Origin: Mastigias papua
Taxonomy: Eukaryota > Cnidaria > Scyphozoa > Rhizostomeae > Mastigiidae
Direction of reading: 5' to 3'
NCBI GenBank assembly: GCA_964019165.1
Contig: OZ025272.1
Location: forward strand, 4,671,493 to 4,735,492
Length of the DNA: 64,000 bases
Part shown: positions 41,466 to 62,793 of the stretch, piece by piece
Numbering within the stretch: position 1 is the stretch's first letter
Layout: every line of letters begins with the position of its first letter
Translations under genes and position numbers: made by a program
Notes under the pieces: generated by a model
The model's database searches: none
Told to the model about the DNA's origin: nothing
What the model saw: the letters and a program-made list of their open reading frames with translations, nothing else

Positions 41466-43391
41466 TTTTGTCTTATCTTTTGAAAACGCTTTTGTGAAGG
41501 AGTGTTGAAAGCGAAATGCGTGGTACCTATCTGTACGTTCTCATATCATTTAGCGGAGTTGAGACCCGAGAAAAATATGAGGGTATGAATCCTCAAATGC
41601 TGTTAGTTTCCTATGTCTGGGAAAGGGCATTGAAAGCAAATCGGTAATTTTGAAAGTCATGTACAGAATCACTAAAAGCTAGTATATAATTATAGTTTTG
41701 AATGAAAAACGTTGGGAAATGACAAGTTTGTAGCCACTCATATTGTTTTGCAATCCTTGGGGAAAAAATTTTTCAGGTCCATAGGCAGCTGAACCGGGCT
41801 GGGGGGTAGAGAAGAGAAATCCGTGGTGTCAGTGACCATAAAGTAGGAAAGAGTGGGGTATAAAAATTTTGGAAACTCGCCATTTCGGTATTAAGGAAAT
41901 CCCCTTTGTAGATATGAATGTGCGCCCCCCTTGTTGATAGAAATAGAAAATAAAATCAATGAAATGTATGAGAATCATCATTTTCTTTTATGACATTTTT
42001 GGACGAATCTAACTTAAAACATTTTCAAAATCTTGGATCGATTCTTCAGTTCAAGTTCTTTTGCTGAAGAGCACTAGTAACTCCGCCACTGCATGGATGT
42101 CAAATAGAAAGTTGAACGTAGAGAGGTACATCTCTCCATTTGAATCAATAGTGTGCTTACTAGAATCAGTTGAGCGAAAAGAGGTACATCTCTCCTTTGA
42201 AATCAATAGTGCACTTACTAGAGTCAGTTGAGCGAAAAGAGGTAAATTTCTCCATTGAAATCAATAGTGTACTTACTAGAATCAGTTTCGTAAACATCTA
42301 GGTATGATGTATGTAATTTAGTTTATCCTAATTGCATAATTTTTATGTATCAAGTTCTCAAACTTTTCAATAAGTATTTCACACAAATTTTGTTGGATAA
42401 ACCATAGGGGAATAGCTAAGAAGCCATAGACATATAATCTCGTGTCCGGAATAGACACCCCCCTCGACTATTTAATTTGTTCAAGAAATGTATACCAGGA
42501 CAGTCTTATTGCAATCCCCCTCCGCTTATCAATTTTGAGCCAAGTGGGTATTTTCCCAACCAGACCCAGAATTGTCCGGCGAAAGTAACTCGTGGCCACG
42601 GTTTGTTGTTTTGATAAAAAGGCTTGCATGAAGTGAGTAGTTGCTGTTGAAGGAACTGAAAACGCAGCTAAAAGTCGCGCCGATGAAGGTGAAATAACGA
42701 ACGAAGACGATGGACGCCATTTTTAGAATGTTAGCGAGTATATAAGAAAAGTAATAAGGCATATTCCAAAACAGAGAAGTTTGTTATCAAATCCACATGT
42801 AGACCTCCCCATCGCCATCTATCACAGCTCACCCCATAGGCATTCATAGTAGACATTTTCCAGCCCCCCCCCCGCTTATTAACTTGAAGACTTTCTTCCA
42901 ATCTCCCTCTCGTTTATTGCCACCCCCTTCTATTACGGGCTAGAGAGTAGCTATCTTGTGTATTTCTGTCAGATCAAACTGCAGAATCGTGTCATTATAT
43001 GAGCTAGAACGGCTATTTACAATGTCCCAAATACAATCTCAGCAGCGAATTAGTGGGAAGGCACTACCCCCCTCCCCCAATGTCTACTCGCCTGTTAACG
43101 CTATGTTACGGCAAATGGAATCTGGTTTTTCAAACAGAAAGTTGAGGCACCTTGCCCTCAATTTATTGTATGGGGTCTGCGAGCAAATCTTGATAGCAAT
43201 TTAGTCAGAAAATGCAAATATGTTTAGTGGGCTAGATGTTATATTGACGACTATCTCATGCCAGAGTCAAAGTAACAATTGTGGAATGTACAGCTGAAAT
43301 AAGAACGAGCGCAAGGTGTTAACGATAATATCTAAAGTTATTATTTCACTACGTTAAATCTTTGGTCTTTGTTGCAGTTGCGTTAAAATGT
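41466..43391. other. Intergenic region between convergent junctophilin and receptor genes
   Basis: It holds both 3' UTRs, a 58 bp tandem repeat and two C-rich segments (42440-42560 and 42855-42935) related to each other and to 55950-55995. No exon was recognised. Confidence 0.55.
42123..42296 (+). repeat. 58 bp tandem repeat, three copies
   Basis: Units start at 42123, 42181 and 42239, with exact 58 bp spacing. Each has GAGGTACATCTCTCC (variant in the third), AATCAATAGTG, CTTACTAGA and TCAGTT. The copies are roughly 85-90 percent alike by eye. Confidence 0.85.
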
Positions 43392-53224
<9,833 letters not shown>

Positions 53225-53304
53225 CTAAGTGACAGTGTCCGTAGGACTAACAAAGAGTTAAATGAAATAGGATAGCATTAGTGCATATACGTATATGCTA
53301 TATG

Positions 53305-53592
<288 letters not shown>

Positions 53593-56127
53593 CATGCATT
53601 TTGTTATGAGCGTGTACACGTATAGCTGTCCGAATTGCCAAAAGCAGTTGGAAAGCAGCACCAAAGGAAGAGATATGCAGGTGCATCATTGCAGCTTGGA
53701 ACTCTATTGATCCCAAACTAATTGTGAGTTCTCTCAAGAATTGATGTATATCTAATGAGTTAGATAGAGCAGACGATGCGCTTCTTTGGCAAGATATGAA
53801 AGCAAAATGGAAGATTTTTACGATATTTTAGATGATAATTTAAACGGTAAAACAGTAGAAAAACTGCTCATAGATTATGGCCAAGAACTCTTATCACATT
53901 TAGAGGAGTACAAAAGTTTTTTATATATTTTAGCAGCTTTATTTAGTCTTCGAAATTCTGTAAACTTCATTAATCAACAAATATACAATCGACTTATACG
54001 CCCAGCATATCATTTTCGATCATTTCCAGTTGACTTATACACAAAGTCGACTTGTACAACGGACAATTTGGTATGTATATTATAGATAAATGATAAAGCC
54101 GGAAGCTGAGCCAGCTGTTTTGAAATGGGAGGTGAAGAGAGGCTAAGGGATCTTTGGAAAATACCCTTGTCTAATATAGAAATGCGCCCTTTCTGGCTAG
54201 AAAACAGCAGAGGAATCATTGTTGTGTATAAGAAGCTGCATTGGACCTCTATGGAGGCCTGTCTTTGTCATAATACACTCATATTAATAAAAACATTATG
54301 CTGGTTTACAAGAAATTAATCACTGGAGACGGGAGATTGTGTGGAAATTACAGATTTTGAAGCCACGATCAGTAACATGAAATCTGCTTGTAAGAAATAC
54401 TATGAGATGCCAGCAGCTTCTTGCTATGTTCTCCATAATGATAGCAGGCCATCATGCTTCCTCACGGAACAGATTATGCGATGAGATTTACGATTGCCAA
54501 TGGAAAAGACGTAAGAGAATGAAACATGACCCATCTGATGCTACAATAGCCTCATTTGAAAGCTATCTCAAAGCAAGCCTGTCACAGTTCTTCAAAATGT
54601 GCCCTCTGTAGAAGTTCAAAAAATCTGCTTCAGTAGCAGATTTATTGAAGACTCAGGAGCTGATTGAGGACCACCAATTTCAACTCTAACTGTATTCTTA
54701 ACCTCATCAACAGTAATTGCTTTGTCTTTGCATCCTCCTGTCCAATGAAGAACTAAAATCGATTATAGTTGTAGCTACATGGAAGAAAATCGAAACTCTC
54801 CGATCTTTCAAAGTATTGGCAAACATACTTTTTTTATCTCTTATGGAAACGTGCTGCCATTTCCAATTTTTGATTGTCTGTCTTAAATATAATTGCAAAA
54901 TGGGAAACAAACAAGCCTCAGAAATAAAAGGATATGATAATATTTGATAGGAAAACATAGTTTCGTTAGCAGTTTGACAATAACAACGATGGGCCACATG
55001 GAAAAACTTTGTTTAAAAGTAAAAATGTATATTTCAGAATAAAAATTCATACTAAAAATTTCTTTTCATAATTAAAAAAGTTTTCATAATTTTGGTGAAA
55101 ATAGAATAATATCTTTAATAGAATAATAATACAAAGAGCGTATTTTATTTTGACGACAATAGACCACCATAGACCTCTTAGCTATTCTTAATCAAACGAT
55201 AGGTCAACACATTTCATAGAAATTTCGAAAGTTGATAATAGTGATCAAGGCTGTAATGCCTCTCAATCGAGCCTATCACCTAACGAAAATTACAATATTT
55301 TCAAAACTTGAAGGAATTTACCCCCACAATACATCCCCATGGCTGCACCACTGAATGACAGTGTAGATGTAGTATAAGTTCTATTCTTGGATTTCCGTGG
55401 TTTGGACAATCAAACAGTGGTTCTTTCTCTGAGATGAATTCACCAAGCAGATTATCAAATCGTTTAAATGATCTCTTCCTAAGAAGGGACTAGATTTAAT
55501 GTTCAATGAAATCTCGAAACGATTTGATTTAGATATGTTTGTAAACATATGTTTTTCTTTCAAACATTAATTTCTCTCAGTATCATGGAGCAGTTGCTCC
55601 GTTCTGCAAAATAGTTAAGTTATTTTACTGCTAACAAAGGTTTAAATTTTCAGTAACTGACAAAGGTGAAAAATCATGATAGAGCTCATGCTCTTAAGTT
55701 GCGAATAGATGGGGTGGTTGAAATAGTGGGGTGGGTTGGGAATGTCCTACAAATCCAGTAAACGGGAAGTTTGAATAAACGTGGTTGGTGGGAAGTTCTC
55801 TAAGTACAATAGCTCTGAATGAGCTTCACTACTCATTTCAACTGTATAGAAAACGAAAGCACGATTTTCACGTTACTCAATACTCAACCGAATCACAGAC
55901 ACAAAGACAATAGCTGAGGGTCTGGAATGAGGGTGTCTTGAGTGGCTTTGTTTCAAGAAATTAATAAGCGGGGGCCTTTATTCGGGACTCAAGAGTACAC
56001 AATTGACCCGATCTTGCTTTCCTTGCTGAGAGGTTTTTCAGGTTGCTGAGCCCACCAAAGCATTGCCCAGATGGGGATCAATCCCCTTTGTAGTCGGCAC
56101 CAATGATCTAATGTAAAGAGAATCATT

Positions 56128-56149
56128 GTGATGATGATAATGATGATGG

Positions 56150-56184
<35 letters not shown>

Positions 56185-56220
56185 ATGATGATGATGATGG
56201 TGATAATGATAATGATGATG
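56128..56220. repeat. (GAT)n microsatellite
   Basis: About 90 bp of imperfect GAT with GGT and AAT variants. A related GAT/GGT patch lies at 56530-56570, just outside the retrotransposon end. Confidence 0.9.
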
Positions 56221-56740
56221 CCCACCTAAGGTTGGATACCTCCTCGTGGTAGTTGGCGGGCACAGCGAGACACTGCCCTTAGGTTGATAGAGAGTAATTT
56301 TGCAAAGATTCAGAATTTGAGTAGTTGTCGTGGCAAACTGTCAAACCAGGTCCCAGCGGTGAACAACAGGCTCAGCGAATCAGGCTGCAGTTCTGCCAAG
56401 TAACTGTTGGGGTAACAGAGTGGACTGAGCGTAGCTGACTCAGTCACCTCTTCTAAACAATTGACAGGCGGTACACTGACCCCAGGGTCAGTCTCAGGAC
56501 CCGTTAGGGGCGTAACTAAAAAGAACAAGATGGTGATAATGATGATGGTGGTGGTGGTGGTGGTGATGGTGATTATTATTATGTCATAGAATAAAGCTAA
56601 ATGCAAGTACCTAGCCAATACAATAACTAACTACCAAAATATTTGCTAGTTAACAGTACCAAACAGAGGCCTATAGTTCAAACAGTCATAGGCTGACAAA
56701 CAAGAAAAAAAAAAAAAAATCCATTAACAACAGCATCCTC

Positions 56741-59700
56741 CTAATCAATATCGTTTCCTTGAATAAGTCCAGATATAACTCTTCGAATGATACTTTCACT
56801 ATCCATCAATACTGTCTTCTGCATCATTGCAGCGACTTTGTCTATGAGTTCAGTATTTGCGAAAATCTTTCTTAAATCGACCTTCAACTCCTTAATACCA
56901 CCACCCAATGCTCCTACTACGACGGGGACCACATAGATCTTATAACTTGGGCGTCTTTCTCTTGTTTCAAAAGCGAGTTGTCTGTACTTTGTCATCTTCT
57001 CCGTTCTCTTTGGTCCAATGTTATGCTGTTGGGGGCACGCCATATCACATATCAAAATCTTCTTGTCTCTCTTCAACTCTAAAATTAGGTCTGGTCTTCT
57101 GGACGTTGTTGTTTTTCGCAAATGGAACTCAAAATCCCACACAAGCTTGGCTATATTATTCTCCAATACTGTCCCTCTACCCCATCGCTGTTCGTACCAG
57201 ACTGCTTCTTGACCAACTAATTCCTGTTGTTTTGCCCACTCTACTGCAAGGATCATAAGAGCGCGGTTGTGCCTGGTCAGATATTCGGTATTTGCCAACT
57301 TTGTGCATCCAGCTACAAGGTGCTCTACTGATTCAGGATATTGGTTGCATACTCTGCAACTATTATCATCTATCAGCCCTCTTACTTTTTTCCAAGCTCT
57401 TGTTTCCACCATTTGCTCCAACATTGTCATCACTGCTGCGGTTTTTCCTGGGTTGAGATTCTGGGTCAACCACACATGACACTCCTTCTCCTGTGATCTA
57501 TATAATTGACTTTGTTGATCCTTGACTCCATAGTGTTCTATCCTTTGGTTCTTCACTCCCCTTTTCAGCTTCTCTTTCAATTTCTTCCATGCTGATTTCC
57601 ATCCTTGGTTAATCAGCTCTCCATCGATACAAATATTACCTTCCTCAAATTCAATCTCTACTCCAACTTCCTTCATTGTCTGTATTGCCTCCTGTATTAT
57701 GGAATTCTCCTCTTTTAGCATCTCTCTCTTCCAGGCAGCACTGATCCATCTGTTTTCTGAGCAGGCCATGTAGCAAGCAACTCTCATCCTTGTCTCTTTA
57801 TATATGTCCCTCATCGATTTTATTCCTCTTCCACCATCTTCTCTTCTAAGGTATAATCTTTCATCACTTGTTTGTTTTCCTAGCATGTTTCTTGACCTCA
57901 ATTCACGTTTGATTACTTGGTCAAGCTCCTTCAGTTCTCCTCCAGTAAACTTGCAAACGTTCATTGGGTAAGCTGCTACTGGTATCACTTTTGTGTTAAT
58001 TGCACGTGCCAAATTTATATCATTCAATTCGGTGTTGGTCAGCATCTTAATTCTTCTATCCACTTCACCTTTCACTCGCTCAAATACTTTCTTGGTTTTG
58101 ATTCCATCAGCTTGTTCTATCCCCAAAAACCTATAAATTTCATTTTTGTCTGGATCCATTGCTCTCATTCTCTCTTCCAAAACTTCTAATCCTTCTGCTC
58201 TGACCATCTTCCCACGCTCAAATACAAGTTCAGCACATTTCGATACACCATAACATGCCCCTGTATCGTGGCTTGCTTGTACGATAACCTCATTGACAAC
58301 TCTAAGCAGTTCATGACTTTCTTGGTACACCTTCAAATCATCTACAAACAAGCTATGAGTTCGGATGACATCTCGGTTTCCTGGTTGGCCCATTCTGTAT
58401 CCCCTACTCTGCTGTAATAATCGACATACTGGAATCTCGGAGATGCAAAAGCCAACTGGTGAGTAACTGTCTCCTTGAAGAAACCCACAAGATATATTTA
58501 TCCATCTGCTTGTCAATTTCTCACCTTTGCTCCAGACCTCCAGCCTAGTCTTCCACAAATCCATAAACTTTGATATCAGTTGAATCACATCCGCAGGGAT
58601 ACCTATCCATTGGTATACTCTCAGCATCCAATCATGGTGTACATTATCATACGCCTTCTTGTAATCATAGAATGCGACGGCAAGATTTCGGTGGTGCTGT
58701 TTCACCTCGTCCATGATGCATCTATCGATAATCAATTGATCCACCGTACCCAATACACCTTCCACTGCTCCTAATTGACCTTCATCCCAAATCTTATTCT
58801 CCATTGTATGGTTCCTCATGTACTTTGCTACCACCCCAGTCATGATCTTATATGAAGTATTCAAACACGTTATAGGGCGGTAATTCTTCTCATCCTCCAA
58901 AGTTTTGGTTTTTGGAAGAAGTACGGTTCTTCCAGATGGCCACCAAGTTGGTATGTTCGTGTTATCTTCCTTGATTTTTGTGAATGCTCTTGTTAATGCC
59001 CCTTGGGCTGATTCTAGCTTTTTCCACCAATAGTTCTGTATTCCGTCTATTCCAGGTGCTGTCCATCCTTTTCTCTTTGAAATTTCCTTCTTCACTTTTT
59101 CAAGGGTGATGCTAAACTCATTAACTCGATTTACCTTCTCACTTAATTGTCTCCTTATCTGTTCCATCCAAGGCATGTTTGGCGTTCTTTCTTCTTTCTC
59201 CCACATACCTCCCCAAAACTCTACAAACTTTTCTATTCCTGGCATTTCTCCTTCATGCGCCTTCTCTCCTTCAAGTGTTCTGAAGAATCCCTTCTGCTCT
59301 CGTTGAAACATGATGTTGTCTTGCTTCCTTCTCCGTTTTTCTTCACATTTTGCCAACTTTATCTTTTTGTATCTCAATCTGTCTAACCATTGCTCTCTTG
59401 CATTCCTCAGGTTATAGTTAGTTGCATCTTTCTCAATCAAGACTCTCAATTCTTTAATGATTGTCTTTTCCTTATTGGTTGCTTTTCTCCGTTTTCTCCT
59501 TCTGTACAACTCATTACTCATTTTCGCTACAATCTGACGTGATTCTTTAATTTCTCTCTTCAACTTCCGTTCTCTTCTGTTTCCTCCTTTTGCACGTCCC
59601 TTCTTTTTATTAACTTGATCCCTTTCCACCAAAGTACCTAGCTTGAAGCCAATCGCTCTTCCCATAGCATACACTTTATCACATATCTCTGGAATAGTGT

Positions 59701-60760
59701 CAACCTCCTTCAAGAACCTACCCAATACCCGATTTGCACTTTCCTTCAATTGATTATCAATCCTCACCTTAGGAAGTTTTTCTCTCGGTTCTATTTGGAG
59801 TAACGTTGAATTTTTTATGTTTTCTAGCTGATCAATGAACATTACCTCAAGATCTCGATCTTCCTCATTGAGTCCTTCTGTGGGTAATTCAATTCGTTCA
59901 GTCTCACCAATATTATTCTCAGCTTCCTCTTCCTCACTATCAACAAGATTGGGTCTCACTGTTTCCAAATCTATTTGTTCTTCTTCTTCCACCTGTGTTT
60001 GTTCCTCAGTCTGACACTGCTCTTCTTCTCTCTTCCTCACTAGGATAAGGCTTATCAGCTCAGGTTCCTTCTTAAACCATGCTGCATTATCTCTAAGTTT
60101 TTGCCAGCTTGCATGTTGGTATTCTGGATACTTCTGATCCCATCGTTCTTTTACTCTCTTCATAAAACCTCTTCCCTTTGCTCTCTTTTCCTCATCCATT
60201 ATAACTAAATTTATCTTCATGTCGGTTTTCCAATCCAAATGCTTATTGTTGATTTCGGGTGTAGCCTGTCCTGTCCCTAGGTCTTCCCTCACTACTATGT
60301 TTCCCCATCCTTCTTTCTTAAATCTCCTTGCATTATCAAGCAAGTTTTGTGCCGTCCGATTTGATTCTGGAAATTCTAAATCCCATATTTGTTTAATACG
60401 TTTCATAAAACTCTTCCCTTTCTGTCTTTCCTGAATGTCTATCTCCACTATTCTGTGCTTCTGTTCATCAGACCATTCACAGTTATTCGTTATACGTACT
60501 CTGTTGGTTTCTAGCTTTGCTTGATTCTCAGCACCCATAGGTACTACTGCGTCATCTGCAATATCTTGTGAAATTGGTTGAAATTGAATGTAATCTAAGT
60601 CTCCCATAAAATAGTAATTTGTGACGCACGGGTCCAATTCAGTCCGTCCAGGGTTGCCCGGCTCTCTGGATAAGGCATTTATTTTGATAGGGGCGCCACT
60701 TCTACCAGATTCCGCGATCAGCGACCTCATAGCGCAGAGGCCATTCACCCATATCGGCAC
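56741..60760 (-). CDS. Retrotransposon polyprotein: tandem Myb-like domains, reverse transcriptase, CCHC, restriction-like endonuclease
   Basis: 1339 codons without a stop. Two copies of a Myb/SANT-like unit (about residues 94-150 and 176-231; both with K-x-F-M-K-R-x-K-x-x-W and an N-A-x-x-F-K-K end) probably bind target DNA. An acidic stretch (241-300) and a basic, coiled stretch (370-500) follow. The RT domain spans about 565-850: motif A AFYDYKKAYD (696-705), motif B LQGDSYSP (761-768), motif C LFVDD (804-808), with all catalytic Asp present. C-terminally, CRVCNQYPESVEHLVAGC (from 1135) is the CCHC knuckle, and RRPDLIL...ILICDMACP (from 1221) is the PD-D/E-x-K-like endonuclease. Such proteins nick DNA and prime reverse transcription at the nick. 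It looks competent. An ATG at 60535 is an alternative start if the upstream GC-rich part is leader. Confidence 0.9.
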   Translation of the reverse strand: MPIWVNGLCAMRSLIAESGRSGAPIKINALSREPGNPGRTELDPCVTNYYFMGDLDYIQFQPISQDIADDAVVPMGAENQAKLETNRVRITNNCEWSDEQKHRIVEIDIQERQKGKSFMKRIKQIWDLEFPESNRTAQNLLDNARRFKKEGWGNIVVREDLGTGQATPEINNKHLDWKTDMKINLVIMDEEKRAKGRGFMKRVKERWDQKYPEYQHASWQKLRDNAAWFKKEPELISLILVRKREEEQCQTEEQTQVEEEEQIDLETVRPNLVDSEEEEAENNIGETERIELPTEGLNEEDRDLEVMFIDQLENIKNSTLLQIEPREKLPKVRIDNQLKESANRVLGRFLKEVDTIPEICDKVYAMGRAIGFKLGTLVERDQVNKKKGRAKGGNRRERKLKREIKESRQIVAKMSNELYRRRKRRKATNKEKTIIKELRVLIEKDATNYNLRNAREQWLDRLRYKKIKLAKCEEKRRRKQDNIMFQREQKGFFRTLEGEKAHEGEMPGIEKFVEFWGGMWEKEERTPNMPWMEQIRRQLSEKVNRVNEFSITLEKVKKEISKRKGWTAPGIDGIQNYWWKKLESAQGALTRAFTKIKEDNTNIPTWWPSGRTVLLPKTKTLEDEKNYRPITCLNTSYKIMTGVVAKYMRNHTMENKIWDEGQLGAVEGVLGTVDQLIIDRCIMDEVKQHHRNLAVAFYDYKKAYDNVHHDWMLRVYQWIGIPADVIQLISKFMDLWKTRLEVWSKGEKLTSRWINISCGFLQGDSYSPVGFCISEIPVCRLLQQSRGYRMGQPGNRDVIRTHSLFVDDLKVYQESHELLRVVNEVIVQASHDTGACYGVSKCAELVFERGKMVRAEGLEVLEERMRAMDPDKNEIYRFLGIEQADGIKTKKVFERVKGEVDRRIKMLTNTELNDINLARAINTKVIPVAAYPMNVCKFTGGELKELDQVIKRELRSRNMLGKQTSDERLYLRREDGGRGIKSMRDIYKETRMRVACYMACSENRWISAAWKREMLKEENSIIQEAIQTMKEVGVEIEFEEGNICIDGELINQGWKSAWKKLKEKLKRGVKNQRIEHYGVKDQQSQLYRSQEKECHVWLTQNLNPGKTAAVMTMLEQMVETRAWKKVRGLIDDNSCRVCNQYPESVEHLVAGCTKLANTEYLTRHNRALMILAVEWAKQQELVGQEAVWYEQRWGRGTVLENNIAKLVWDFEFHLRKTTTSRRPDLILELKRDKKILICDMACPQQHNIGPKRTEKMTKYRQLAFETRERRPSYKIYVVPVVVGALGGGIKELKVDLRKIFANTELIDKVAAMMQKTVLMDSESIIRRVISGLIQGNDID

Positions 60761-60803
60761 GGTACCTTCGGGTTGCGGGTAAAATTGATCATGTATCCTT
60801 CAC

Positions 60804-60977
60804 TAGATGATTTGCCTGTCAAGGCTGAAGAGCACCATCTACCCATACAATTATTCGTGTAGTTTCCACTAGATGGACTGTCCTCCAAGACTAAAGAGCT
60901 CCATCTACCCTGGTTTTGAAATCAGAGATTTTCCTTCTCCTAGAACAACTGCTGGCAATGCTAACGAGCTTGTTCTA
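60804..60977 (-). ncRNA. Three tandem hairpins in the retrotransposon 5' leader
   Basis: Units about 66-71 nt apart have paired ends: TAGATG/CATCTA (60804-60809 with 60836-60841), TAGATGGA/TCCATCTA (60870-60877 with 60900-60907) and TAGAACAA/TTGTTCTA (60941-60948 with 60970-60977). The third stem differs by paired changes, which indicates selection on RNA structure. Loop sequence is partly conserved (GAGC on the plus strand). Confidence 0.6.
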
Positions 60978-61180
60978 CCCGGAGCACTGGCTATTTGAAG
61001 GCGCCAGATACCCGCCTTTCGCCCCTTCTCCTGTTAGTTCCAAACAGTTCTGCCACGTGAAGGCCAGGAGCTGGACTTGGACTGCTAGAGGCTATATTTT
61101 CCGCACGCCATTGGGAGATTTGATAGGTATCGGACGCTCATCTTCCTCAACCATCCCGGCTATAGCAATCCTTTAGAACC

Positions 61181-61211
<31 letters not shown>
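61181..61211. repeat. (ATT)n tract shared by two retrotransposon ends
   Basis: A 31 bp TTA/ATT run between the 5' end of the minus-strand element and the truncated 5' side of the next, plus-strand element. Confidence 0.9.
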
Positions 61212-62030
61212 GATCAATACAGAAACACCAAGCAAGTTCTCAAATCTATTCAAAGCCACCACCACCATCGTATTACAAATGACTTAACATCGCAGGGATT
61301 AGTTATTTCATCCATCCTTAAATTTGCTTCTCAATCTACTACTACAATATGGTCAATTGTTCATCAGAAAATGCCAAAGAACATCTTTAACTTCACTCTT
61401 AAATATTTAAATAACACTCTAGCCACTCGCAAAAACCTCTGTAAATGGTCCATTGTTCAATCATCAGCATGTTCTTTCTGTCTTCAGTCCGAAACTTTAC
61501 AACATATTGTATCTAGTTGCAAGATGTACCTTGAACACGGAAGATATACTTGGAGACACGATTCTGTTCTTAATTTCATAGCCAAGTCCCTGTCTGTAAT
61601 ACCAGATTGTTCACTGTACGCTGATCTTAACTCTTTTCTATCCCCTTCTATTATCACAGGTAGTTCCTTCCGGCCTGACCTTATCTTACTCACTAACGAT
61701 AACATCTTATATATTCTTGAGCTCACCATTGGCTTTGAAACTAATATCAAAATCAATAGTGATCGTAAGGCCTCTAAATATTATCCTCTAAGACAAACTT
61801 TACTCTCAAAATATAATCAAGTCTCATTTATTAACCTTTCGCTAGGTGCCGTTGGTACTATTGGTGCGTCCTCTGAATCTTTTGTTAACCTTCTCAAATC
61901 TTTAGGTTTTAATAACAATTCACAAAAACACATTCTGTCCCAACTTATCAACATCACTATTAGATGTACTTACTTTATATTCTGTTGCCGCAATAAATCA
62001 TGGACAAAGCCCGACTTATTAGAAATATGA
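61212..62030 (+). pseudogene. C-terminal fragment of an R2/R4-like polyprotein
   Basis: The frame is open upstream of the first ATG (61371) back to the ATT run, so the ATG is internal. CSFCLQSETLQHIVSSC is the C-x2-C-x7-H-x4-C knuckle. RYTWRHDSVLNFI and then FRPDLILLTNDNILYILELT match the endonuclease core (RPD...E). It ends with a stop at 62028-62030. There are no frame breaks, but the reverse transcriptase part is absent. Confidence 0.85.
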
Positions 62031-62243
62031 AATCATTATTATTATTTTTATTTTTATTTAATTTTGATTTTTTTTTTTTTTTTCTATACTCGTTAATATT
62101 GATGTTATCTACTTTATATATATTTTTATGTAATCTATGCTTGTTTAGTATACCTGACAGCCAGTTGTACGTTGCCTAATTTAGTGAGACGTATGATTGT
62201 AGTATTTAGTTGATATATTTTATAAATTCGAAGTTTTAAAAAA
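61212..62243 (+). mobile_element. 5'-truncated non-LTR retrotransposon, endonuclease end only
   Basis: It starts in mid-ORF immediately after the (ATT)n run and ends with a 3' UTR, a run of about 15 A and a second (ATT)n run. Truncation is typical of target-primed reverse transcription. The family differs from the 56.6-61.2 kb element. Confidence 0.75.
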
Positions 62244-62271
62244 AAAAAAAAAATTATTATTATTATTATTA
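62244..62271. repeat. (ATT)n tract
   Basis: About seven ATT units between the A-rich tail of one element and the 5' end of the next. Confidence 0.9.
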
Positions 62272-62406
62272 GTCGTCGAATGGTGGCGTGCAGACGTCAC
62301 TGTACACGGCTCTCGATTAATCGTTGTTATTTTAGCCTGAATAACTTTATTCGATATCAAACTTACACAAATTTATTCATCTGATGTCAAGTTCACCGAA
62401 TTTATT

Positions 62407-62793
62407 ATGGGTGGATTGAATCTATTCTGGATGTTGGCTTTCTTCGTTGTTTGCGCGTTCTGTGGCAAAGAGTTTCAATCCCTAGGCCGTCATTCATGGC
62501 GCTGCAAGAAAAGGTTTGATAGTAATGTTAATGGTCCCAACGGAGCAATCAACATTGCATTGATTGATACCGGGATTGACTCCAATAGTCGTTCTCAGTT
62601 AAAGTGCTGCTGTGGCAAAGTTTGCAAAAATATGAGAGGTTTAAAATTACATCAACGAAGCTGCAGAATCACAAAGGATTTTGATGACACAGAGCTATTT
62701 GAAGAGATTTTCGAAGATTCGAATTCCGATGAAGACCTGAATAATGATATTTTGCTAGCGGATTTCTTTGATTTAAAACCAGGTGTTCGTTTA
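62407..62793 (+). pseudogene. Retrotransposon ORF, N-terminal part with two zinc fingers
   Basis: Two C2H2/CCHC-like fingers are visible, CAFCGKEFQSLGRHSWRC and CCGKVCKNMRGLKLHQRSC, the N-terminal fingers typical of R2/NeSL-type proteins that bind target DNA. An acidic stretch EEIFEDSNSDEDLNNDI follows. The frame is broken at 62793 by the inserted transposon, which adds a few codons and a stop at 62809-62811. Confidence 0.8.

Larger units (their letters stand above)
56580..61180 (-). mobile_element. Apparently full-length non-LTR retrotransposon, restriction-like-endonuclease type (R2/R4/NeSL-like)
   Basis: A 4.6 kb minus-strand element is bounded by (ATT)n runs: three ATT units at 56571-56580 and 31 bp at 61181-61211. 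It has a 420 nt leader, one long ORF and a 160 nt 3' UTR with an internal T tract (read on the minus strand) just after the stop. The ends are inferred from the ATT runs, not from a target duplication. Dong of the R4 clade is known to insert into TAA repeats, which fits. Confidence 0.75.

Noticed and set aside
56310..56618. 102-codon minus-strand ORF beside the retrotransposon
   Set aside because: Part is a translated GAT/GGT microsatellite and the rest is unrecognised GC-rich DNA; it may be an older element's untranslated region.
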